Part shown: one piece after another, positions 58,532-64,000 of the stretch | How the letters are laid out: the number at the start of each line of letters is the position of its first letter | Position numbering within the stretch: the first letter of the stretch is position 1 | Source: CAYQVW01 sp964421245 | Lineage (GTDB): Bacteria; Margulisbacteria; WOR-1; XYC2-FULL-46-14 | DNA: 64,000 bases | Assembly (NCBI GenBank): GCA_964421245.1 | Contig: CAYQVW010000002.1 | Location: 62,001-126,000 of the forward strand | Reading direction: 5' to 3' | The notes under the pieces: model-generated | What the model was told of the DNA's origin: nothing | The model's input: only the letters and a program-made list of their open reading frames with translations | Database searches by the model: none | Position numbers and translations under genes: made by a program

Positions 58532-58753
58532 TCATCTTCTAAGAATCAAATTAAAAAGAATAGTTAAAAAGAGGCTAACAATAATCATAGTAGTAATTGG
58601 GATATAAAGAGTAAACCCACTTTTTCTAATTACTATATCTCCTGGAAGTTTGCCAATCCAGGGTAAGCGGGCCATGAGGAGAAAAAATCCACCAATTAAA
58701 ACAATTATTATTCCGATGTAAATTAGAAGTTTCCCAAGTCCTTCGAATGCCAT
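58532..58753 (-). CDS. DUF2905 small membrane protein
   Basis: A 73-residue protein with two transmembrane helices (about 8-28 and 48-70) joined by the conserved LPWIGKLPGDIVIRKSG loop, which defines DUF2905. Function unknown; the gene is often near ruvB and queA, as here 34 nt before queA. A TGA-TATAAT lies 6 nt before the ATG. Confidence 0.92.
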   Translation of the reverse strand: MAFEGLGKLLIYIGIIIVLIGGFFLLMARLPWIGKLPGDIVIRKSGFTLYIPITTMIIVSLFLTILFNLILRR

Positions 58754-58759
58754 GTGTTT

Positions 58760-58768
58760 ATTATATCA
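58760..58768 (-). promoter_or_regulatory. Extended -10 promoter of DUF2905-queA
   Basis: Minus strand TGA-TATAAT, 6 nt before the ATG; leaderless arrangement. Confidence 0.6.
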
Positions 58769-58791
58769 AATTAAAATAGTGAGAGGAAAAG

Positions 58792-59382
58792 TTATTCCCC
58801 GTCTAATCCTAAAAGATACCTAGCCCATCTAACAATCGTACTCTCCTTGTTTTTTACCGGAAGAGGATTAACCTCTATCATTTTGCCATCAGTCGAAATT
58901 TCAAAATGGTCAATTTTGGTGGGGGTATTTCCAGGTGACAAATAAAAGTAGATAGCTTGATCACCAAGCCTCTCGGTTAATTTTTCAACAAACAATCTTC
59001 CGGTCTTACCTTCATCTGTTAGCCTCCAATTCCCTCCTCCAGGAAAACGCAAAACAACCGATTCATTGACCCCTAGTTCAAAAGAAAATCTCCTCCCTGG
59101 TCTTATAACATGGCGGTCAATTCTCATATCAACCTTCCTGTCCCTCAACGTGAAACAAATATCTCCTATCTTTCCTTCTATTCCCTCTTCAAGACGAACT
59201 GCTGGGACCTTCTCCATATGAGGACCCCCAGAAAATTGAACCGAAGTCATTCCTCCAGCAGTTGCAAAAACTGTATATTGATATCCGAACAAAGAAAAAA
59301 CCTGATTTCCTGCTCTTTCTAACGTCCTATGTTGAATCGCACTAGTTCCCCTACTCCAAGCCACATTTAGATTTACTGTCAT
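58792..59382 (-). CDS. Hypothetical beta-rich protein of the sigma-28-like set
   Basis: A 196-residue protein starting MTVNLNVAWSRGTSAIQ, no signal peptide, no recognised family. It appears almost wholly beta (IGDICFTLRDRKVDMRIDR, AIYFYLSPG, FEISTDGKMIEVNPLP), with a strand pair that recalls the modules of the proteins at 43364 and 45708. GGAAGG lies near the ATG. Divergent from the glycosyltransferase gene. Confidence 0.7.
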   Translation of the reverse strand: MTVNLNVAWSRGTSAIQHRTLERAGNQVFSLFGYQYTVFATAGGMTSVQFSGGPHMEKVPAVRLEEGIEGKIGDICFTLRDRKVDMRIDRHVIRPGRRFSFELGVNESVVLRFPGGGNWRLTDEGKTGRLFVEKLTERLGDQAIYFYLSPGNTPTKIDHFEISTDGKMIEVNPLPVKNKESTIVRWARYLLGLDGE

Positions 59383-59400
59383 ATATTCCTTCCTATATAT

Positions 59401-59427
59401 ACATCGTCAACTTTGGGTAAAAATTTC
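59401..59427 (-). promoter_or_regulatory. Sigma-28-like promoter
   Basis: Minus strand TGAAATTTTT with GAAA-N15-GACGATGT; 18 nt before the ATG. Confidence 0.65.
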
Positions 59428-59436
59428 AGCAAAATA

Positions 59437-59445
59437 TGTTAATAT
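59437..59445 (+). promoter_or_regulatory. Extended -10 promoter of the glycosyltransferase
   Basis: TGT-TAATAT, 7 nt before the ATG at 59453; leaderless arrangement. Confidence 0.5.
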
Positions 59446-59452
59446 ACAAAAT

Positions 59453-60130
59453 ATGTTGTCTATCATTATACCAACTTTAAATGAAAGAAATAATTTGGAA
59501 GAACTATGCGATCGAATTTTTAAGGTGGTTCCAAAAGATTCGGAGCTAATCCTAGTTGATGACAATTCAAAAGATGGAACAATCGAACTTGCTAAGGTGC
59601 TTTTTGAAAAATATCCAATTACAATAATTGCCCGTCCACGAAAGCTAGGTCTCTCCTCTGCCGTAATTGATGGCTTTAAAATTGCAAAGGGAGAAATCTT
59701 AGCAGTTATGGACGCAGACCTGCAACATCCTCCAGAAGTACTCCCAAAAATGCTTGATTGGATAAACAATGGCAAGGCAGAATTAATAATTGGAAGTCGC
59801 CTGGTTCCCGGTGGTGGCTCTAAAGATTGGCCTTGGTATAGAAAAATTATCTCTCTGGTTGCCCGAATTCCCGCAATGCCCCTAACAAAAGTGAAGGACT
59901 TAACCTCTGGTCTGTTAGTGCTAAAAAAGAAAGTTGTTGCTGGCGTAAAATTAAATCCAATCGGATTTAAAATAGGACTTGAGATTATCTGTAAGGGTAA
60001 ATATTCAAAGGTTTCCGAATTCCCTATTATGTTTGGTGAACGCCACGGTGGACAAAGCAAGTTAGGAAATAAACAGATATTTGAATATCTGGTTCAACTT
60101 AGACAGCTTTATAAGAGTAGAAAAAATTAG
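59453..60130 (+). CDS. Polyprenyl-phosphate mannosyltransferase-like GT2 enzyme
   Basis: Family-2 glycosyltransferase resembling dolichol-phosphate mannose synthase (DPM1 type). SIIIPTLNERNNLEELC at the N-terminus, LVDDNSKDGT, the metal-binding VMDADLQHPPEVL and a late GERHGGQSKLG are the expected motifs. At 225 residues it has only the catalytic domain, with no C-terminal membrane helices. It would make a polyprenyl-phosphate sugar for envelope glycosylation; the sugar cannot be read from sequence. The stop shares TTAG with the BFN gene. Confidence 0.9.
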   Translation: MLSIIIPTLNERNNLEELCDRIFKVVPKDSELILVDDNSKDGTIELAKVLFEKYPITIIARPRKLGLSSAVIDGFKIAKGEILAVMDADLQHPPEVLPKMLDWINNGKAELIIGSRLVPGGGSKDWPWYRKIISLVARIPAMPLTKVKDLTSGLLVLKKKVVAGVKLNPIGFKIGLEIICKGKYSKVSEFPIMFGERHGGQSKLGNKQIFEYLVQLRQLYKSRKN

Positions 60131-60615
60131 TCTTTTTTGTAGTATTTCGTAAAATCTTCTGGGGTTAAGTTTGAAATAAAGTCTTTAAACTTCTTAGTCT
60201 CTTCCGCATCCTTCTCTGCATTAACTAGCTTGGCCTGCATCATTACATTCTCTGCTACAAAAATCGGAGTCTCAGTGCGCAAAGACAAAGCAATTGCATC
60301 TGACGGGCGAGCATCAATTGTAAGTTTCTTATCTTTCTTTGTGATCTCAATTACTGCAAAGAATGTTCCGTCTTTAATATCGTTAATAACAATACGAGTA
60401 ACTTTACCGCCATTTTTGTCAATAACTGTTTTTAACAAATCGTGCGTCATCGGACGAGGAGGGGTTACTCCCTGCAAAACCATTGCAATAGAAGCAGCCT
60501 CAAATATACCAATCCAAATTGGAAGAAAGTTTAATTCTTCTTGATCACGAAGCAATACTAAAGGAGATAGATTGCGAGGGTCAAATCCAAGGCCTCCAAC
60601 AGCCATCTGGATCAT
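60127..60615 (-). CDS. BFN-domain protein (DUF151, bifunctional nuclease family)
   Basis: A 162-residue protein with the BFN domain: VVLLRDQ-like PLVLLRDQEELNFLPIWIG, then EAASIAMVLQG, RPMTHDLL and DARPSDAIALSLRTETPIFV. Nuclease activity has been claimed for plant and some bacterial members. The C-terminal 30 residues are acidic/Lys-rich. The start overlaps the rplT stop by 4 nt, so it is the last gene of the thrS-infC-rpmI-rplT unit. Confidence 0.92.
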   Translation of the reverse strand: MIQMAVGGLGFDPRNLSPLVLLRDQEELNFLPIWIGIFEAASIAMVLQGVTPPRPMTHDLLKTVIDKNGGKVTRIVINDIKDGTFFAVIEITKKDKKLTIDARPSDAIALSLRTETPIFVAENVMMQAKLVNAEKDAEETKKFKDFISNLTPEDFTKYYKKD

Positions 60616-60959
60616 GATTTAATAAACTCCACTAACTTCTTAAAAGCTAATGAATCAAAGATTGCTAAATCGGATAAACTCTTTCTGTTTAAGCCAACCT
60701 TTTTCTTCTTTGCCGCATTCATGAATTTGCTGTAAGAAATTCCAAGATCAGATACTGCTATTCCTATTCTTGTAATCCAAAGCTGTCTCATTTTTCTCTT
60801 TCTGGCTTTGCGATCACGAGTAGCGTATTTCATAGAATGGACTACGGCCTGCTTTGAAGCACGGTATAGCTTTCTTAACGATCCACGAAATCCCTTAGCT
60901 CGATTAAGGAGCTTTTTGTGTTTTCTTCTTCCTGCTTTTCCTCTTTTTGTTCTAACCAT
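60612..60959 (-). CDS. rplT: Ribosomal protein L20
   Basis: Assembly protein of the 50S subunit, and in other bacteria the autogenous repressor of rpmI-rplT. KLLNRAKGFRGSLRKLYRAS and RKRKMRQLWITRIG are conserved. The 115 residues are normal. It overlaps the end of rpmI by 8 nt. Confidence 0.97.
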   Translation of the reverse strand: MVRTKRGKAGRRKHKKLLNRAKGFRGSLRKLYRASKQAVVHSMKYATRDRKARKRKMRQLWITRIGIAVSDLGISYSKFMNAAKKKKVGLNRKSLSDLAIFDSLAFKKLVEFIKS

Positions 60960-61149
60960 ATGGCAACATCACCTTTACTCTTTCCAAATCACTTTTGCTA
61001 ATTTCTTTAGCCTTCTTGTATTGTCTCTTTTTCTTTCGACTCTTCCACTCCAAGATATGTCTGCTATTCGCATGACGAGCCAATACCTTTCCTGATCCGG
61101 TTATTTTAAATCTTTTTGCTGCTGCTTTTCTCGTTTTTACTTTCGGCAT
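60952..61149 (-). CDS. rpmI: Ribosomal protein L35
   Basis: A 65-residue basic protein beginning MPKVKTRKAAAKRFKITGSG, then RHANSRHILEWKSRKKKRQ. The ATG at 61149 is the standard start; a longer frame through infC is rejected. It overlaps the infC end by 44 nt, tighter than usual for this conserved pair. Confidence 0.97.
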   Translation of the reverse strand: MPKVKTRKAAAKRFKITGSGKVLARHANSRHILEWKSRKKKRQYKKAKEISKSDLERVKVMLPYG

Positions 61150-61660
61150 TTTTTGCTTTTGGCGATAATATAACCGCCAAATTTCTCCCCTCCATTTTCG
61201 GTGGTTTCTCCATTGCCCCAAGATCATCGGTCTGATCCAAGAGCTTGTTTAAAACTGCGCGTCCAATATCCTTATGAGCCATCTCTCGACCTCTGAAATA
61301 CACAGAAGCCTTTACCTTGTGTCCCTTTTCTAAAAACTCGCGAGCATGCTTAACACGAACATTAAGGTCGTGATCGCCAATCTTGAAGGAGAGTTTTACC
61401 TCTTTCAGAACACCGGCTTTTTGAGATTTTCTAAGAGCCTTTTCGTGCTTGGCTTCTTCGTATTTCAATTTACCAAGGTCTGTTATCCTTGCGACAGGAG
61501 GCCTTGCGTTGGGCACAATCAAAATCAGATCTAATCCTTCTTCTCTAGCTTTCGAAATTGCTTCGCGGGTGGGTAAAACTCCGATCTGTTTTCCGTCTGA
61601 ACCAATCACTCGAACTTCACTACCCCGGATTCTCTCGTTAACTATATAGTACTTTCTGAT
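61106..61660 (-). CDS. infC: Translation initiation factor IF-3, probable AUC start
   Basis: IF-3 guards start-codon choice on the 30S subunit. The frame carries the full N-terminal domain only if it begins at an ATC at 61660: IRKYYIVNERIRGSEVRVIG matches the family pattern INxxIR..EVRLI. No ATG, GTG or TTG exists in frame before GTG at 61609, which would delete the first strand. AGGGGG lies 7 nt before the ATC. infC genes commonly use AUU or related rare starts for autoregulation. The C-terminal domain shows EVKLSFKIGDHDLNVRVKHA. Product 184 residues with a Lys/Ser tail. An overlapping ATG opens a 12-codon ORF in another frame. Confidence 0.93.
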   Translation of the reverse strand: MRKYYIVNERIRGSEVRVIGSDGKQIGVLPTREAISKAREEGLDLILIVPNARPPVARITDLGKLKYEEAKHEKALRKSQKAGVLKEVKLSFKIGDHDLNVRVKHAREFLEKGHKVKASVYFRGREMAHKDIGRAVLNKLLDQTDDLGAMEKPPKMEGRNLAVILSPKAKNAESKNEKSSSKKI

Positions 61661-61681
61661 TGATGAGCCCCCTTTTTCATA

Positions 61682-63382
61682 TTATACCATCTCTTTCCTT
61701 AAAAGACCAATAAATTCTTCGAGAGACTTAACTCCTAAGTCACCTTTTTTTCTAGAACGAAGTGCAACCGACTTACTCGCTTCCTCTTTATCCCCTATTA
61801 TTAACATGTATGGGATCTTATTTAACTGCGCATGCCTAATTTTGGCCCCGATCTTGTCAGAACTGGTATTTATCTCAACTCGGAATTCTTCTTTTTCAAG
61901 CTTTTCCTTAACGTTTTGGGCATATTTGATATGTCGGTCAGATATTGGAAGAATATCTACTTGAACCGGGGCAAGCCAGGTAGGAAAGGCCCCGGCATAA
62001 TTCTCTATCAAAGCACCCAAAAATCTCTCTAGGGAGCCCAAAACAACTCTATGGATCATAACGGGACGTTTCTTGCTTCCATCAGAAGCAGTATAGGCAA
62101 GGTCAAAACGTTCTGGTAAATTAAAGTCAACCTGGATGGTCGGTCCTTGCCACGGTCGGCCCAAAGCATCCTTCATCTTAATATCAATCTTTGGTCCGTA
62201 GAAGACTCCTGCTCCCTCATCAATCTTATAGGACTGCTTCTTAGCTTTTAGGGCTTTGATTAATGCTTTGGTCGCATGTTTCCAGTTTTGTTCTGTTCCG
62301 GCATATTTTTCTGGACGGGTGGATAAATCTACTTCAAATTCAAAACCAAACTTTTTTAACATATCAAAAGCAAAGTCAATTACCTTGGAAATCTCATCTT
62401 GCAATTGATCTTCTGCACAAAAGATATGGGCATCATCTTGGGTAAAGCCACGAACGCGAAGAAGACCATGTAACACTCCAGATCTTTCATAGCGATAGAC
62501 TGTCCCCAGTTCAAAATATTTAATCGGTAACTCGCGATAGCTATGTAATTTGCTCTTGTAGATCAAAATATGACCGGGACAATTCATCGGTTTTAAAACA
62601 TATTCCTGTTTATCAATGTCTAGGAAATACATATTTTCTCTATAGTAATCACTGTGCCCAGAGGTATTCCAAAGATTAATTTTAGCTATGTGAGGAATTG
62701 AGACAAATTGATATCCTCGTCGTTTGTGTTCGCGTCGCAAAAACTCTTCTATTGTAAAACGTAATTGAGCCCCTTTTGGGTGATAAAAGACCAATCCTGG
62801 TCCAGCCTCTTCTGGATAAATTCTAAAGAGATCCAATTCTGGTCCTAACTTTCTGTGGTCACGTTTAATTGCTTCTTCTAGTTTTGTAACGTGAGATTTT
62901 AGGTCAGCTTCACTTTCAAATGCCGTTCCATAAATACGCTGAAGCATTGGCTCAGATTCGATTCCGCGCCAGTACGCTCCGGCAACAGTTAATAGTTTGA
63001 AGGCCCTAAGCTGAGCGCTAGATTTAATATGTGGCCCTCGGCATAAATCGATAAACTCACCGGTTTTATAAAGAGTAACTTTTTTATCTTTTATTTCGGA
63101 AAGAAGTTCAAGCTTATAAGGTTCTCTTTCCAATCTGTTTTTAGCTTCATCTCGGCTCATCTCGATTTTTTCAAACGAATGGTTTTTTTTCACTATTCTA
63201 CGCATCTCTTTTTCTATCTTCTGAAGATCCTCCGGTCCAAGAGTCTTTCCAGGAATATCAAAGTCATAGTAGAATCCATCAGAAATAGCAGGACCGATAC
63301 CTAGTTTTGCACTAGGGTAGAGCCGCTTTACAGCAGCTGCCATGATATGTGAAGCCGAATGTCTTAAAATTTCTAAATTCAT
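61682..63382 (-). CDS. thrS: Threonyl-tRNA synthetase lacking the TGS domain
   Basis: Class II synthetase charging tRNA-Thr. The protein starts directly with the editing domain (HSASHIMAAAVKRLYP, then LCRGPHIKSS), followed by the catalytic core with NMYFLDI, LKPMNCPGHILIY, YRYERSGVLHGLLRVRGFTQDD and HRVVLGSLERFLG, and the anticodon domain. At 566 residues it lacks the N-terminal TGS domain of about 60 residues, a known variant. The ATG at 63382 is supported by a TGC-TAGAAT 14 nt upstream. Confidence 0.96.
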   Translation of the reverse strand: MNLEILRHSASHIMAAAVKRLYPSAKLGIGPAISDGFYYDFDIPGKTLGPEDLQKIEKEMRRIVKKNHSFEKIEMSRDEAKNRLEREPYKLELLSEIKDKKVTLYKTGEFIDLCRGPHIKSSAQLRAFKLLTVAGAYWRGIESEPMLQRIYGTAFESEADLKSHVTKLEEAIKRDHRKLGPELDLFRIYPEEAGPGLVFYHPKGAQLRFTIEEFLRREHKRRGYQFVSIPHIAKINLWNTSGHSDYYRENMYFLDIDKQEYVLKPMNCPGHILIYKSKLHSYRELPIKYFELGTVYRYERSGVLHGLLRVRGFTQDDAHIFCAEDQLQDEISKVIDFAFDMLKKFGFEFEVDLSTRPEKYAGTEQNWKHATKALIKALKAKKQSYKIDEGAGVFYGPKIDIKMKDALGRPWQGPTIQVDFNLPERFDLAYTASDGSKKRPVMIHRVVLGSLERFLGALIENYAGAFPTWLAPVQVDILPISDRHIKYAQNVKEKLEKEEFRVEINTSSDKIGAKIRHAQLNKIPYMLIIGDKEEASKSVALRSRKKGDLGVKSLEEFIGLLRKEMV

Positions 63383-63396
63383 AATACTATTAGTGT

Positions 63397-63405
63397 ATTC
63401 TAGCA
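63397..63405 (-). promoter_or_regulatory. Extended -10 promoter of the thrS-infC-rpmI-rplT unit
   Basis: Minus strand TGC-TAGAAT, 14 nt before the ATG; no Shine-Dalgarno site is visible in the gap. Confidence 0.5.
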
Positions 63406-63473
63406 TTAAATAGCCTTCTTATTAAAGTACTACCTGTCTATATTTAGAAAATATTGATAAAAACAAGAAGAAA

Positions 63474-63499
63474 CCCCGCACTATTGCTCAAGTGCGGGG
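63474..63499. promoter_or_regulatory. GC-rich hairpin overlapping the gmk promoter
   Basis: CCCCGCACT, 8-nt loop, AGTGCGGGG. The loop contains TTGCTC, the -35 of gmk. On the minus strand the stem is followed by TTTCTTCTTGTTTTT, so it could also act as a minus-strand terminator shielding thrS. Confidence 0.5.
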
Positions 63500-63512
63500 C
63501 AGGTGGTATAAT
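63484..63512 (+). promoter_or_regulatory. Promoter of gmk
   Basis: TTGCTC-N17-TATAAT with a TG extension (TGG-TATAAT), 12 nt before the ATG; GGAGGG follows the -10 directly. Confidence 0.6.
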
Positions 63513-63524
63513 GGAGGGTACCGA

Positions 63525-64000
63525 ATGCCAAAACAGAAGAGGGGTAAGCACGGACTACTTGTAGTCCTTTCTGGGCCATCCGGCGTTGGAAAATCGACCA
63601 TTGTAAAGAAATTGCGCAAGAGCAATCAACGCCTTAGGATGTCTGTTTCTTGTACGACCAGATCACCCCGACCCGGCGAGAAGAATGGCAAAGACTACTT
63701 TTTTATCAGCAAAGATGAGTTTTCTAAAAAAGTAGAAGAGGGTAAGTTTCTAGAGTGGGCCGAGGTTCATAATAACTTCTACGGAACACTTAAAGAGACC
63801 ATAGAAACGACCCTAGACAAAAAGCAGGTAGTATTGCTAGAAGTAGATGTTCAAGGGGCTTCGGCAATTAAGAATTGGTTACAAAAGGCTCGTTTAAGGA
63901 AATCAGCTGTTTTTATATTTTTGATTCCTCCATCAGTTGATATTCTAGCCTTTAGGTTAAAACGGAGGAAGACCGAAAATACAGAGTTAATGAATTACCG
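63525..64000 (+). CDS. gmk: Guanylate kinase, partial
   Basis: Phosphorylates GMP to GDP. The P-loop VVLSGPSGVGKSTIVKKL is at residues 13-30, then SVSCTTRSPRPGEKNGKDYFF and EWAEVHNNFYGTLKETIE with GMP-binding residues. The frame is open to the window edge (158 codons of about 200). GGAGGG lies 6 nt before the ATG. Confidence 0.95.
   Translation, partial: MPKQKRGKHGLLVVLSGPSGVGKSTIVKKLRKSNQRLRMSVSCTTRSPRPGEKNGKDYFFISKDEFSKKVEEGKFLEWAEVHNNFYGTLKETIETTLDKKQVVLLEVDVQGASAIKNWLQKARLRKSAVFIFLIPPSVDILAFRLKRRKTENTELMNY

Overview
The window is an AT-rich stretch of about 64 kb of ordinary bacterial chromosome using the standard code (TGA is a stop). It is dense, with short intergenic gaps and many gene overlaps. 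A PorV-like outer-membrane beta-barrel and a secreted protein with a FlgD-Ig/T9SS-like C-terminus point to a diderm bacterium. The Rnf genes, two-subunit fumarase, GlmU cut to one domain, ThrRS without TGS and word-like or palindromic inserts inside genes fit an uncultivated lineage such as WOR-1/Saganbacteria or relatives. That placement is an inference; no 16S rRNA, tRNA, CRISPR array, integrase or transposase was seen.

Layout. 1-369: partial unknown gene. 479-7884 (minus): a long housekeeping block rpsP-khpA-ylqD-trmD-RNA methyltransferase-rplS-lepB-rnhB, then ORF6N gene-yraN-comM-small ORF-glmU-like. 8025-13594: unknown genes around aroC and a DUF805 protein. 13647-22280: Fic protein, then ilvD, ilvB, ilvN and ilvC interrupted by three unknown minus-strand genes and a remnant of a second ilvN tail. 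22281-28436: unknown gene, COG2426 membrane protein, 1279-residue TPR protein, dxr. 28433-31153: rnfC-rnfD-rnfG only. 31309-37728: argF-argG-argH-ndk-pepA-secreted protein. 37856-38474: small ORF plus nucleotidyltransferase pair. 38544-47726: mostly lineage-specific proteins around a fumarase pair. 47836-52877: S1-domain protein, pyrF, unknown gene, GGDEF protein, tgt. 52986-57431: PorV-like protein plus a large surface protein. 57418-64000: queA, DUF2905, an unknown gene, a glycosyltransferase, a BFN-domain protein, thrS-infC-rpmI-rplT and the start of gmk.

Two promoter systems are visible. Housekeeping transcription units mostly have an extended -10 (TGN-TATAAT type) only 5-10 nt before the ATG, which implies leaderless mRNAs; internal operon genes instead use Shine-Dalgarno sites or stop/start overlaps. 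Nearly all the unrecognised genes, plus the GGDEF protein, the Tat lipoprotein, the TPR protein and the PorV/surface-protein operon, carry a different promoter: [GC]AA[AG]-N15-nnCGATAW, with -35 usually TGAAATTT or GCAAGTTT. I count 17 good copies before 16 transcription units. Sequence and spacing match the FliA/SigD/WhiG (sigma-28) consensus, yet no flagellar gene is present. This apparent sigma-28-type regulon of envelope, signalling and unknown proteins, scattered singly among housekeeping operons, is the most interesting feature of the window.

Gene ends are also unusual. All ten convergent gene junctions overlap by 4-27 nt or lie within 2 nt, three of them sharing the tetramer TTAG/CTAA, and the one clear intrinsic terminator lies inside the coding sequence of the opposing gene.
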